A DNA stretch of 64,000 nt from Peptostreptococcus canis (GCF_014229965.1 NZ_JABGBW010000001.1:325769-389768); one strand, 5' to 3'. Numbered from the stretch's first letter, positions 8,981 through 17,920 are shown. Made by a program: numbers and translations. The notes: generated by a model not told the origin, from the letters alone.

Positions 8981-10126
8981 TTAATATATATTTTCAATAA
9001 AGGATTCTGTTAGAGATTTTTTTGATTTAAAGCCAAATGAATTAAAAGCTTCTTCTAACAAATTTAAAATATATAGAGTTTTTTCTATTCTTGCATTTTC
9101 TCCCATGTGCCCTATTCTAAGTATAGAATCTTTGTATTCAGCTAACGATGTGGCTATGAGTACATTGTGTTTTTTTAATATATAATCACTGATATCTGTG
9201 GCTTTTATTTTTTCAGGCATTTTTATTGCAGTTACAGTATTTGAATTGTCATTTTCCGAGAAAAGCTCAAGTCCAAAATCTTTTATAGATTTTCTTACAG
9301 CGTTGGCAATTTTTTCGTGTCTTTTTAGAACATTTTCAATTCCCTCTTCAACTATGTTTTCAAGAGCGACTCTAAAAGAAACTATATCACTAGCCGGTAG
9401 TGTATAAGGAAAATATTGTTCCTCTAAATAATTTTCCCATATTCTAAGATTTGCATAGAAACTTCTTACAAGAGTTTTTCTATTTTTAAAGGATTTTTTA
9501 GCATCTTCGCTTACAGATACAATGGTTATTCCCGGTTGAGCAGAAATTGCTTTTTGAGAACCGCCCAATAATATGTCTATTTTAGATTCTTTTACGGATA
9601 CGCGTTCACCTACCATACCTGAGACAGAGTCAACAACGGTCAATATTCCGTATTTTTTAAGTATTGGACATAGTTTATGTATATCATTTATCATGCCTGT
9701 AGGTGTATCGCAATGTACTAAAGTTGCGTATTTAAAATTTGAATCTTCTTTTAGATATTCCTCTAATGCTTCCGATGATATTTCATTATGATAGTCTTGG
9801 GTAAATAAAACCGGTTGACCTCCATAGATTGATACAAAATCTTTGAATCCATTTCCATATAATCCATTGTCAAGTACCAACACTCTGTCACCATCTTCTG
9901 TGAGAGTTGCGCAAGCTGCTTCAAGTCCTAGAATTGCTTCACCTGAAATTATATATGTTTCATTGTCTGAATCGATAATTTTATTGAATAAATCACAGGT
10001 ATCTTTATAGTATTTTACAAAGTCAATATCTATATCCGAATTTGTAACTTCATATGCTCTGGCAAGTCTGACGTTTTCTTTTACGTATGATGGACCAGGT
10101 GAGTAGTTGTATTTATTAATCATCAT
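8981..10126 (-). CDS. class V PLP-dependent aminotransferase (alanine/serine-glyoxylate or ureidoglycine type)
   Basis: A fold-type I aminotransferase of the serine-pyruvate / alanine-glyoxylate / PucG group, about 380 residues as expected. The PLP-binding lysine is K192 in GGSQKAISAQPG, the cofactor-N1 aspartate is D166 in VVDSVSG, and NYSPGPSYV is the typical N-terminal substrate-loop start. Two ATG codons are adjacent; the second has better spacing from GGAGG. It is co-directional with the S-component gene and divergent from a DUF1989 gene, across an intergenic region with a perfect 10-bp inverted repeat. Together with DUF1989 (linked to urea and guanidine metabolism) a ureide or amine nitrogen role is plausible but unproven. 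Confidence 0.85.
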   Translation of the reverse strand: MMINKYNYSPGPSYVKENVRLARAYEVTNSDIDIDFVKYYKDTCDLFNKIIDSDNETYIISGEAILGLEAACATLTEDGDRVLVLDNGLYGNGFKDFVSIYGGQPVLFTQDYHNEISSEALEEYLKEDSNFKYATLVHCDTPTGMINDIHKLCPILKKYGILTVVDSVSGMVGERVSVKESKIDILLGGSQKAISAQPGITIVSVSEDAKKSFKNRKTLVRSFYANLRIWENYLEEQYFPYTLPASDIVSFRVALENIVEEGIENVLKRHEKIANAVRKSIKDFGLELFSENDNSNTVTAIKMPEKIKATDISDYILKKHNVLIATSLAEYKDSILRIGHMGENARIEKTLYILNLLEEAFNSFGFKSKKSLTESFIENIY

Positions 10127-10200
10127 TTACCTCCATTTATAGTATAATATTTCAATTACATTTATATTATATATGGAATAAAAAAAGTAATAAATATAAT

Positions 10201-10234
10201 CGATACAATTTTATGAAAAACACGAATTGTATCG
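10201..10234. promoter_or_regulatory. operator-like palindrome in a divergent promoter region
   Basis: CGATACAATT (10201-10210) and AATTGTATCG (10225-10234) are perfect inverted repeats separated by 14 bp. They lie between the aminotransferase operon and the DUF1989 gene, upstream of the DUF1989 promoter. A candidate site for a shared regulator, possibly the GntR/FCD protein encoded 2.4 kb away. Confidence 0.55.
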
Positions 10235-10248
10235 GTATGATATTTAGG

Positions 10249-10276
10249 TGGACAATGTAAATAATAATGCTATAAT
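10249..10276 (+). promoter_or_regulatory. promoter of the DUF1989 gene
   Basis: TGGACA (10249-10254) and TATAAT (10271-10276) with a 16-bp spacer, about 50 bp upstream of the start codon. Confidence 0.6.
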
Positions 10277-10324
10277 ATTAAGTAATAAATTATAATTAAA
10301 AGATAAAATGAAGGAGGGAGCTTT

Positions 10325-10900
10325 ATGGAATATATTATAAATTCGTGTTCCGGAGTATCTATTGATGTTATGAAAGGACAAAGAATAACTGTCATTGATA
10401 TTGAGGGCGGTCAAGTTGTAGATTTTTTTGCAGAAGTTAAAAATTCTGAAAATGAATTTTTATCTCCCGGTGTTACAATTGATTGTAATGAATCTTTAAG
10501 GCTAAAAGTAGGAGATTTAATTTTCTCAAATAAGTATCGCTCAATGTTCAAGGTATTGTTTGATGATGTTGGAGAACATGATTTAATACACCCTTGTTGC
10601 CGTCCGGAAATGTATGAATTTTTTTATGGAAATGGAAAAGGTCATAAAAACTGTTTGGAAAATATTAATACAAGTTTATCAAGACAGAGAGATATTATAA
10701 CACCTGTAAATTTATTTATGTATACAAAAATAAATATCGATGGAACAATCGAAGTAAAAGCCCCACTTTCCAAAGCGGGAGATAAAATAATACTTAGAGC
10801 CGAGTCGGATGTAAGGTTGGGTGTTGCCGCTTGTAGTGTTTCAGAAAGTCAGTGTAATGGAGGAAAATGTACTTCTGTAAAAATTATTATAGAGGATTAG
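10325..10900 (+). CDS. DUF1989 / urea carboxylase-associated family protein
   Basis: A 191-residue DUF1989 protein. Members are linked to urea carboxylase/allophanate and carboxyguanidine metabolism. Family landmarks visible are GGQVVDFFAE near residue 30, the central HPCCRPEMYEFFYG with the later GHKNCLENIN, and the C-terminal cluster GVAACSVSESQCNGGKCTSV, whose Cys and His residues probably bind metal. No urea carboxylase or allophanate hydrolase is adjacent, so it works outside that classical operon. AAGGAGGGAG lies just upstream of the ATG. Transcribed divergently from the aminotransferase operon. Confidence 0.8.
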   Translation: MEYIINSCSGVSIDVMKGQRITVIDIEGGQVVDFFAEVKNSENEFLSPGVTIDCNESLRLKVGDLIFSNKYRSMFKVLFDDVGEHDLIHPCCRPEMYEFFYGNGKGHKNCLENINTSLSRQRDIITPVNLFMYTKINIDGTIEVKAPLSKAGDKIILRAESDVRLGVAACSVSESQCNGGKCTSVKIIIED

Positions 10901-10904
10901 CAAT

Positions 10905-10940
10905 AAAAAAGATGGAGTTTGTTTAAAGCTCCATCTTTTT
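10905..10940. terminator. bidirectional terminator between convergent genes
   Basis: GATGGAG (10911-10917) pairs with CTCCATC (10929-10935). A-rich sequence precedes and T5 follows, giving U-runs in both directions for the DUF1989 gene and pepD. Confidence 0.85.
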
Positions 10941-10955
10941 GTATAAGTTTTTATA

Positions 10956-12386
10956 TTATTTTAAATCCGCTAATAATTTCTTAGTGAAGTCCCAAACTCT
11001 TTCAACAGAAGAAATACTCATATGTTCTAATGGAGTATGTGCATCTTTTATATCTGGTCCAAAGCTTAGCATATCAGTATTTGGAAGGATTCCCTTTAAA
11101 AGACCGCATTCTAATCCTGCATGGATAGAAGAAATTTCAGGATCTTTTCCATATATATCATTAAATGCTTTAACAGCTATATCTCTTAATTTTGAATCGG
11201 CTTCGTATTGCCATGCCGGATAAGCTGCATACTCTTTGCTATCTGCACCGAATCTTTCACATATGATGGCAAGAGTATCCAAGATTTCTCTTAGTGAGCT
11301 TGAAGAAGCTGAACGAACAGAAGTTACAAGGACTAATTTACCATCACTTTCACTTATTATGGCATTATTTAGTGATGTTTGTACAAGACCATCTATATCT
11401 TTACTCATATATTGAACCCCATCAGGTAGTACCATTAAGAAATCTATAATATCCTTACTTAATTTATCAGTATAAGTTTCAGATGCTGAAGAAGGATTTA
11501 TGGCTATTGTTAGATTTGGTTCTTCGACTCTATATTCTTCTTTGATATCATCGATTAGAGAGTTTAGACAACTTTCAATAGAAGAAAAATCTTTAGTTGT
11601 AAATATAGCCTTAGCATAACTAGGAACGGCATTATGTTTGATACCTCCCTCTATAGCTGCTAGTGTTATATTCGATCTTACTTTGCTTAAAAATCTAGTG
11701 GCTATTTTTATTGCATTACCTCTCTGTAAATGGATTTCTGCTCCAGAATGACCGCCTTTCAATCCGGAAACAACAATTTCATAAGCACTGTCTTTAGCAG
11801 GTTGTTTTTCAATATTAAAAGTCATATCAATATTTGAACCACCAGAGCAGCTTACTAGAAATACTCCTTCTTCTTCAGTATCAAGATTAAGTAAACGTGT
11901 TCCTGTTAGATGTTCAGCAGTAAGAGCCATAGCTCCATCCATACCGGTTTCTTCATTAGTAGTGATTAAAACTTCTAACGGCGGATGTGGAATATCATTT
12001 GAGTCAAGTAGTGCAAGACCATAAGCAACTGCTATACCATCATCTCCACCTAAAGTAGTTTTATTTGCTCTAAGTATATCTCCATCGACTATCATTTCAA
12101 TAGGATCTATGTCAAAGTTATGATCAGAGCCATCAGCCTTAACGCAAACCATATCCATGTGTCCTTGTAATATTATCGTTTCAGAGTTTTCGTATCCCGG
12201 AGTACCAGGTTTTTTAATTATTACATTTAGAATTTCATCCTGATATACTTCAAGATTTCTATCCTTTGCAAATTTAACTAAGAAATCACTGATTTCTTTT
12301 TCTTTACCAGAACTTCTTGGAATCTGATTAATTTCATAAAACCATTTAAATACTTCCTTTGGTTCTAAATTACTAAGATTATTCAT
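10956..12386 (-). CDS. pepD: aminoacyl-histidine dipeptidase (M20C, PepD)
   Basis: Cytosolic dizinc dipeptidase that releases the N-terminal residue from Xaa-His and related dipeptides. The 476-residue length fits PepD. Zinc ligands and catalytic residues are recognisable: H76 in LQGHMDMVC, D115 in TLGGDDG, E145-E146 in TTNEETGMDG, D169 in LDTEE, and the C-terminal HAGLECG. The lid (dimerisation) domain spans roughly residues 190-390. The start has TTAGGAGG upstream. Probably monocistronic, contributing to peptide use along with oligoendopeptidase F at 38.9 kb. Confidence 0.93.
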   Translation of the reverse strand: MNNLSNLEPKEVFKWFYEINQIPRSSGKEKEISDFLVKFAKDRNLEVYQDEILNVIIKKPGTPGYENSETIILQGHMDMVCVKADGSDHNFDIDPIEMIVDGDILRANKTTLGGDDGIAVAYGLALLDSNDIPHPPLEVLITTNEETGMDGAMALTAEHLTGTRLLNLDTEEEGVFLVSCSGGSNIDMTFNIEKQPAKDSAYEIVVSGLKGGHSGAEIHLQRGNAIKIATRFLSKVRSNITLAAIEGGIKHNAVPSYAKAIFTTKDFSSIESCLNSLIDDIKEEYRVEEPNLTIAINPSSASETYTDKLSKDIIDFLMVLPDGVQYMSKDIDGLVQTSLNNAIISESDGKLVLVTSVRSASSSSLREILDTLAIICERFGADSKEYAAYPAWQYEADSKLRDIAVKAFNDIYGKDPEISSIHAGLECGLLKGILPNTDMLSFGPDIKDAHTPLEHMSISSVERVWDFTKKLLADLK

Positions 12387-12503
12387 TAAGTTAGACCTCC
12401 TAAAATTTGATATAAAAAGTCTTAATATATTATAGCCAAAAATATTAAGGCTTTATATGTAAAATAAATAAAAAAATTATTATATTACCTCTTAATAATA
12501 CAA

Positions 12504-12540
12504 TAATAATGGTAAAAAAACAAGTTTTTTACCATTATTA
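12504..12540. promoter_or_regulatory. perfect 16-bp inverted repeat upstream of pepD
   Basis: TAATAATGGTAAAAAA (12504-12519) and TTTTTTACCATTATTA (12525-12540) form a perfect palindrome with a 5-base loop. It sits about 120 bp upstream of pepD and just beyond the 3' end of the GntR gene. No U-run extends beyond the stem, so it could be an operator or a weak terminator. Confidence 0.45.
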
Positions 12541-12592
12541 AAATTCAATATAAAGATAAAATATTATTGTATTTTATCTGGAGTTATAAAAA

Positions 12593-13219
12593 TTAAAATA
12601 AAGCTTCTTTTATTTTGGATACAAAATCATTTATATGTTCTTTTGAATATTGTTCAGCCATTTCTTCATCCTGTAATTCAATAGCTTCAATAATTTTATT
12701 AAATGTTCTTGTAAATATAGTCATATCATTAAAATACTCCTTACAATAATGCCAAAGTCTCTCTGTATGTAAATGAAGAGAGGAAAGCGTATCTGCAAGC
12801 CAAATATTTCCACAAGCGGATATAATTATATCATGAAATTCTTCATCAAGGTTTATCGCCTTTTGGTAATTATCTTCAGAAGATAGCTCTTCAAGTTCTC
12901 TCGTTATTTCCTTCAGCCTTTTCAACTGTTCTGTTGTAATGGATTTAATTGCATTTTTGGTAGCGATAGGGTCTAATATTGTTGTAAGCTCAAAAAGAGA
13001 TTTCATATTTGTAAAGTCAACAAAAGATACCTGAACTCCATATCTGGGAACTATATTAATAAGTCTGTCAATTTCTAATTTTTGAAATGCATTTCTAACA
13101 GGAGTTCTACTTATACCAAATTCTTTCGATATTTCTATTTCATTCAATACATCGCCGGGCTTATACTCGTTTTTCACTATTCTATTTTTAAGTTCTTCGT
13201 AAATATCTACTTTTTTCAT
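12593..13219 (-). CDS. GntR-family regulator with FCD domain
   Basis: Transcription factor of the FadR/GntR class. The N-terminal winged helix (EELKNRIVKNEYKPGDVLNE, EFGISRTPVRNAFQKLE) is followed by an all-helical FCD effector domain with metal-ligand-like D/H residues (LDEEFHDII, HLHTERLWHY, EHINDF). The start at 13219 is preferred: GGGAGG lies 11 bases upstream, and starting earlier would place the Shine-Dalgarno inside the gene. It is divergent from folC and upstream of pepD on the same strand. Its target is unknown; the palindrome at 10201-10234 is a candidate. Confidence 0.88.
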   Translation of the reverse strand: MKKVDIYEELKNRIVKNEYKPGDVLNEIEISKEFGISRTPVRNAFQKLEIDRLINIVPRYGVQVSFVDFTNMKSLFELTTILDPIATKNAIKSITTEQLKRLKEITRELEELSSEDNYQKAINLDEEFHDIIISACGNIWLADTLSSLHLHTERLWHYCKEYFNDMTIFTRTFNKIIEAIELQDEEMAEQYSKEHINDFVSKIKEALF

Positions 13220-13284
13220 TTTAAAATATACCTCCCGCATTATCACACTGTTTGCTAATTTAATTTTTAGATATCTATATTTCC

Positions 13285-13313
13285 ATTATATATAGTTTAT
13301 TTATAAAATACAA
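13285..13313 (-). promoter_or_regulatory. promoter of the GntR gene
   Basis: On the minus strand TTGTAT (complement of 13308-13313) and TATAAT (complement of 13285-13290) have a 17-bp spacer. Confidence 0.65.
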
Positions 13314-13408
13314 TAAGAATAGTTTTGGAGAAACAATATAAAAATATTTGATAAATTAGGATTAATTTAGTAATATATTTTTATTAGATGTTTTATGGAG
13401 GAGATAGT

Positions 13409-14806
13409 ATGAATTATAGTGAAGCTTTGGAATATATACATGGTGTGGATAAGTTCGGTATGGTGTTGGGGTTGGATTCTATAAGGGAACTATTAAATAA
13501 ACTTGGTAATCCTCAAAATAATCTTGATATTATACACGTTGCCGGTACGAATGGAAAGGGTTCTACATCATCTTTTATATCAAATATATTAATAGAAAGT
13601 GGATATAAGGTTGGTTTGTATACTTCCCCATTTTTAGAAGTGTTTAATGAGAGAATAAAAATAAACGGAAAAAATATTGATGATGAAAAGTTGGCATTAT
13701 CAGTATCAGAAGTTAGAGAGAAAGTAGAAGAAATGTTGGAAGATGGTTTTTCGCATCCTACAGAATTTGAGATAGTTACGGCAACTGCATTCAATTTTTA
13801 TAATAAAGAAAAAGTAGACATTCTGGTACTAGAGGTAGGGCTAGGAGGAAGATTTGATGCAACAAATGTCATAGATAACTCCCTTATAAGTGTTATATCT
13901 TCAATAAGCTTGGATCATGTAGGTATACTTGGAAATACTGTAGAAAAAATTGCATATGAGAAAGCGGGAATAATCAAAAAAAATGGTTTGGTAGTGGTCT
14001 ATAGACAGGAAAAAAATATAATAGATGTGATAGAAAAATATGCCGATAGTAAAGAAGCAGAGTTGTTTGTGTCAGAAAATAAGAACATAGATATTAAGAA
14101 ATCAAATTTGAATAATCAGATATTTTCATTTACGAATTTTAATGGTAAAAAATATAAAGATTTGAAAATAAGAATGATTGGAGAACATCAGATAAGAAAT
14201 GCGATACTGGCTATTGATGCAATTTCTATATTAATGAGCAAAGGATATCTTTGTAAAGTGGATGAAGAAAGTATAAAAAAAGGATTACTAAATACTAGAT
14301 GGGCAGGAAGATTTGAGGTTATCAGTGAAAAACCATTATATATAATCGATGGTGCACATAATAAAGACTCTGCAACTTTATTATCAGATGAAGTCGAAAG
14401 ATTATTAGGAAATGAATATGACAAAACCTTGATTTTAGGAGTTTTATCAGATAAAGATGTTGATGGAATAGTAAAGGTATTAGTTCCGAAATTCAACAGA
14501 GTTATAGTCACTAAGCCGGATAGTCCAAGAGCTTTGGAAGTAGAGGAGCTTGCGTACAGAGTAGGTATGTATATAGATGATATTATATGTATTGAAAATA
14601 TTGAGGAAGCCGTAAATTATTCATATAAATGGATTGAAGATATAAAAAAAGAAAAAAGCACTAAAAAAAGTAATAGTTTATCAAAAATAAAAAATAAATC
14701 TCTGAAAAGTATACAGAATAATAATTCTTTAAAAAATAAATATGCTGTAGTTGCTGCAGGCTCATTATTCTTGATAGGTCATATAAGAGGATTTGTAAAA
14801 AGGTAA
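13409..14806 (+). CDS. folC: folylpolyglutamate synthase / dihydrofolate synthase
   Basis: Mur-ligase-family ATP-dependent enzyme adding glutamates to folates and, in many bacteria, making dihydrofolate. The P-loop AGTNGKGS lies near residue 46, DHVGILG with the KAGIIKK stretch near 170-185, and the C-terminal ligase domain begins around residue 300 (RWAGRFEVI, DGAHN). Start at 13409 because TGGAGGAG is 6 bases upstream. Unusual: about 30 Lys/Ser/Asn-rich residues (STKKSNSLSK and following) are inserted just before the conserved C-terminal AAGSLFLIGHIRG, making the protein longer than the usual ~430 residues. A strong terminator follows. Confidence 0.93.
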   Translation: MNYSEALEYIHGVDKFGMVLGLDSIRELLNKLGNPQNNLDIIHVAGTNGKGSTSSFISNILIESGYKVGLYTSPFLEVFNERIKINGKNIDDEKLALSVSEVREKVEEMLEDGFSHPTEFEIVTATAFNFYNKEKVDILVLEVGLGGRFDATNVIDNSLISVISSISLDHVGILGNTVEKIAYEKAGIIKKNGLVVVYRQEKNIIDVIEKYADSKEAELFVSENKNIDIKKSNLNNQIFSFTNFNGKKYKDLKIRMIGEHQIRNAILAIDAISILMSKGYLCKVDEESIKKGLLNTRWAGRFEVISEKPLYIIDGAHNKDSATLLSDEVERLLGNEYDKTLILGVLSDKDVDGIVKVLVPKFNRVIVTKPDSPRALEVEELAYRVGMYIDDIICIENIEEAVNYSYKWIEDIKKEKSTKKSNSLSKIKNKSLKSIQNNNSLKNKYAVVAAGSLFLIGHIRGFVKR

Positions 14807-14860
14807 GAATATTTATTTAAATAAAAAAAGTTTTGTCAGAAAATTGATTAATTTCGTTAT

Positions 14861-14910
14861 AAAAGTCACATATTATATTGTCATAAATTGTAAACTATGT
14901 GACTTTTTTA
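14861..14910. terminator. terminator after folC
   Basis: AAAAGTCACATA (14861-14872) pairs with TATGTGACTTTT (14896-14907), then a short T-run. The A-rich 5' side makes it potentially bidirectional. Confidence 0.85.
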
Positions 14911-15088
14911 ATTTTAATGAGATAATGCCTATTATATGAATACAATAATTAATAAATTAAAGAAATTAATAAAATTTATTAATAAGTACTACAAAAAGTT
15001 TGTTAAATAATGTATAATATAGATTATAAATTATGAAAATGTTTTTTGAAAAAAATATAGAGATTGGTAGATATATAGGAGAATTATT

Positions 15089-15706
15089 ATGGTAGAGAAT
15101 AAGAATATGGATTTTGTAAAATGTTATAATAGAATTGTTCAACAAGAAAAATTTGTTCAAGCTGTAATAAAAGTTTCAGAGGAGCAGATGCTTGGTCTAA
15201 ATTTATCTCACGAACTAGATGAAAGGTTTGGTAATGTGGAGTTTGATGATATAGACAAAGTTATTGAAAAAAATGAAAATAATCCAAAGTGGCTTGAGAA
15301 AAATCTTTCTATTATTGAAAATAGACTTGCTTATGCAGTAAAAAAGGTAATAGAAGCGGATGAAGGACAAATAATAAATTTAAAAGAAGAATTCTATAAA
15401 TTAGGACAGGAAGTTAATATAGAGTATAAAGATCTTCCTATGAAAGAGATGTATGAAGTTATCAGAGATTTTTTGCTTGACGGTGGTAAATCAGAAGAAT
15501 TAAACAAACTTGTAGATGAATCAGTTGATGAAATTGTTTGGACTAGAGCCAGGCCTAGTACTGTGAGATATTGGGTATGTCACGATATAGATTTTAAGAA
15601 ATATTATATTCCTTTAAGAAGAGCATTTATTCATGGGTTATTAGAAAAAACGGATATAGAATTTAAAACCTTGGATGACACAGTGTTTATGTTGTCTAGA
15701 AGATAG
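15089..15706 (+). CDS. uncharacterised 205-residue acidic protein
   Basis: No family recognised. Predicted soluble, rich in charged residues and helical, with no signal peptide or membrane segment. The C-terminal third has a distinctive stretch (VWTRARPSTVRYWVCHDIDF) followed by RRAFIHGLLEK. Start chosen at the ATG 7-8 bases after AGGAG. It is flanked by terminators on both sides, so it is monocistronic. Codon usage resembles its neighbours, so it looks native. Confidence 0.75.
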   Translation: MVENKNMDFVKCYNRIVQQEKFVQAVIKVSEEQMLGLNLSHELDERFGNVEFDDIDKVIEKNENNPKWLEKNLSIIENRLAYAVKKVIEADEGQIINLKEEFYKLGQEVNIEYKDLPMKEMYEVIRDFLLDGGKSEELNKLVDESVDEIVWTRARPSTVRYWVCHDIDFKKYYIPLRRAFIHGLLEKTDIEFKTLDDTVFMLSRR

Positions 15707-15810
15707 TTTAAACAATAAAATGAGTATAAGAGTTTTTTCCATAAATTAGCTTTATATGGCTAATCTATGAGTTAGTCAGTTTTAAAATTTAAATATTTAT
15801 TACAGGAGTT

Positions 15811-15873
15811 ATAGAATTAAGAAGAACACTTCATCACTATTTGAGTGAAAGATGTTTTGCTTAATTCTTTTTT
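15811..15873 (+). terminator. long hairpin terminator after the 205-residue gene
   Basis: The arms begin AGAATTAAG and end CTTAATTCT; internal pairing is interrupted around a loop near TATTTGA. T6 follows. Confidence 0.7.
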
Positions 15874-15894
15874 ATTGTTTGAAAGGAGTGATTT

Positions 15895-15990
15895 ATGATA
15901 AAAGGCTTGGAAAAACTAATGAACTCCATAAAAATGCAGTCGGCAATGATTACAAAATGGGATAAGTATTGTAAAGGATGGGCTAGATAA
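15895..15990 (+). CDS. putative 31-residue small protein
   Basis: A short frame with a near-consensus ribosome binding site (GAAAGGAGTG, 4-7 bases before ATG). It encodes a basic peptide beginning MIKGLEKLMNSIKMQ and ending CKGWAR, with one Cys and two Trp. It immediately follows a terminator and precedes the GNAT promoter. It could be a real small protein, a leader peptide, or the 5' stub of a deleted gene; no family is recognised. Confidence 0.4.
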   Translation: MIKGLEKLMNSIKMQSAMITKWDKYCKGWAR

Positions 15991-16040
15991 GTATAAATAA
16001 AAATACAATGGTTATAAGAATGAATATTCAGATTGATTAA

Positions 16041-16069
16041 ATGACAAAATGTTTGAAACGTGATATAAT
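16041..16069 (+). promoter_or_regulatory. promoter of the GNAT gene (related to that at 17892)
   Basis: ATGACA (16041-16046), 17-bp spacer, TATAAT (16064-16069). The surrounding sequence, from GATTGATTAAATGAC through the -10, is clearly similar to the promoter region at 17880-17925. Confidence 0.7.
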
Positions 16070-16117
16070 AAAACCGATGAATAGTTGACAAATTAGAATT
16101 TATGGAGGAAAATAATA

Positions 16118-16603
16118 GTGTTGAGATTAAAACCTTATAATATAAATGATGCAGATATAATTCTTTCTTGGAACAAAGATGAAATAGCTTTTTATAAATG
16201 GTCAGCAGGTGTTTTGGGAGAATATCCGATAACCAAAGAGCAGTTTAGTTTTGTTAATAATCTAATGGCTTTTACAGCGATTGAAGATGATGAGACAGTA
16301 GGTTTTTTTACAATGAGAAGACCTTCAGAAAACTTTGACGAGTTGAGGTTTGGCTTTGTAGTTATTGACCCTTCAAAGCGTGGCAAAGGATATGGCAAGG
16401 AGATGCTTCGGTTAGGTTTAAAATTTGCATTTGAAATTTATGGTGCAAAAAAGGTTTCATTAAGTGTTTTTGAAAACAATGAATCTGCATATTTCTGTTA
16501 CAAAGCAGTTGGTTTTGATGATATAATTATTGATAAGACAGAAACATATTATGTTTTGGGAGAAGAATGGAAATGCAAAGAATTGATGATTGAAAATCGA
16601 TAA
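16118..16603 (+). CDS. GNAT-family N-acetyltransferase
   Basis: A 161-residue acetyl-CoA-dependent acyltransferase of the GNAT superfamily. The acetyl-CoA pyrophosphate-binding loop RGKGYGKEML (motif A) is around residues 89-98, followed by VSLSVFENNESAYFCYKAVGF (motif B region), typical of RimJ/RimL-like and small-molecule acetyltransferases. The substrate cannot be predicted. Start is GTG (GGAGG 9-10 bases upstream); the next codon, TTG, is an alternative. It lies in an accessory stretch with the methyltransferase and SUMF1-like genes. Confidence 0.87.
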   Translation: MLRLKPYNINDADIILSWNKDEIAFYKWSAGVLGEYPITKEQFSFVNNLMAFTAIEDDETVGFFTMRRPSENFDELRFGFVVIDPSKRGKGYGKEMLRLGLKFAFEIYGAKKVSLSVFENNESAYFCYKAVGFDDIIIDKTETYYVLGEEWKCKELMIENR

Positions 16604-16646
16604 ATCGCAGTTTTTCTAAGTAAAAAAATTAAATAAGATCACTGAG

Positions 16647-16683
16647 AGGAAGTAAAAGTAAACAGCTGATACTTCCTTTTTTA
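16647..16683 (+). terminator. terminator after the GNAT gene
   Basis: AGGAAGTA (16647-16654) pairs with TACTTCCT (16670-16677), followed by a T-run. Confidence 0.85.
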
Positions 16684-16834
16684 TAAAAAAGAGGATTGGA
16701 ATAAAAAAATCAAGATGTTATGGATATAGAAAAAAATTCTCATTTGTTATATAATATTAATTATATGGTAATAAACTTAGTTATAAAGAGAGAATATATA
16801 AATGCGAATTCAATTCGTAGGAGGTTCTACTTAT

Positions 16835-17677
16835 ATGGAAAAGGTAAAGATAGAAAAAAATACTGTTCAAGAAACATTGATTGTTCCGTTATATGGTAGA
16901 AAAATGTGTTCTGAAAAATTCCCTGAAATTTATACAGATATTTTTGCAGAGAAATTATGCGATAGATTAGACTATGATTTTTCTGAGTTAGAAAAAAAGA
17001 AAAATTCATTTTTATATGAATTTGGTTCTCTTGAAGCAGCAATGAGACAACTGGATATTATGTGGGAGATTAAAGAATATCTTAAGAAATATCCTAAAGC
17101 AACGATTGTAAATCTTGGCTGTGGCTTGGACGAAACAGGTAAAGCTTGTGATAATGGCGTTTGTCATATAGTCAATGTAGATTTTCCTGATGTTATAGAA
17201 ATTAGAAATCAACTAATTTTAAAATGCGAAAGAGAAATCAATATTGCTTGCGATTTAAAAGATTACTCATGGATGGATAAAGTAGATGGAACTAACGGAG
17301 TTATTTTATTTGCGGCGGGAGTTTTCCATTATTTTAAGAGAGATGAAGTAAAGAAATTAGCATTAGAGCTTTCTAAAAGATATTCCGGAGGCTGCTTGGT
17401 GTTTGATAGCGTAGGTAAATTTGGTTTAAAGTTGATGATGTCAAAGGTGCTAAAAAATATGGGTATCAGAGATATAGAAGGATTATTTTACATAAATGAT
17501 CCAATACAAGAATTGAACTGGTCAGAAAATATCAAAGTTACATCAAATGGTTATATGTTAGGCTATTATGATATGAAAAGTCCTAATATTCGCTTCAGTC
17601 ATCGTTTACTTGCAAGAATATGTGATAATATAATGAAGATGTCCATAAACAGAATGGATTTTAAAAACTTAGAATAG
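16835..17677 (+). CDS. class I SAM-dependent methyltransferase, LCM/TcmP-like
   Basis: A 280-residue methyltransferase resembling the leucine carboxyl methyltransferase / tetracenomycin O-methyltransferase family. The SAM-binding motif I is VNLGCGLDE near residue 90, followed by an acidic motif II in VNVDFPDVIEIR. Conserved post-motifs are VILFAAGVFHYF and LVFDSVGKFG. The natural substrate is unknown; this family methylates small molecules. Start at 16835 because GTAGGAGG lies 10 bases upstream. No obvious biosynthetic partner is adjacent. Confidence 0.82.
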   Translation: MEKVKIEKNTVQETLIVPLYGRKMCSEKFPEIYTDIFAEKLCDRLDYDFSELEKKKNSFLYEFGSLEAAMRQLDIMWEIKEYLKKYPKATIVNLGCGLDETGKACDNGVCHIVNVDFPDVIEIRNQLILKCEREINIACDLKDYSWMDKVDGTNGVILFAAGVFHYFKRDEVKKLALELSKRYSGGCLVFDSVGKFGLKLMMSKVLKNMGIRDIEGLFYINDPIQELNWSENIKVTSNGYMLGYYDMKSPNIRFSHRLLARICDNIMKMSINRMDFKNLE

Positions 17678-17891
17678 TTTAGTAGGGAAAACAGTAAAAA
17701 GTCTATAAGTTGTAGCTCTTTTAATGATAAGTCATAGGATAATGTGTTGTGGAAAATAGTTTTTATAATGAAATCGAGAACATACTTATAAGAGCAAGGA
17801 ATAGAGTAACGCCTGTCACCGTTTTGGATTGAGTTTTAATGGAACACAAAGTAGAAAATATAGTTACAAAATAAATGTTTAGCTTGATTAA

Positions 17892-17920
17892 CTGACAAAA
17901 CATGGAAAAAATGATAAAAT
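17892..17920 (+). promoter_or_regulatory. promoter of the SUMF1-like gene
   Basis: CTGACA (17892-17897), 17-bp spacer, TAAAAT (17915-17920). It is a near copy of the GNAT promoter region. Confidence 0.65.
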
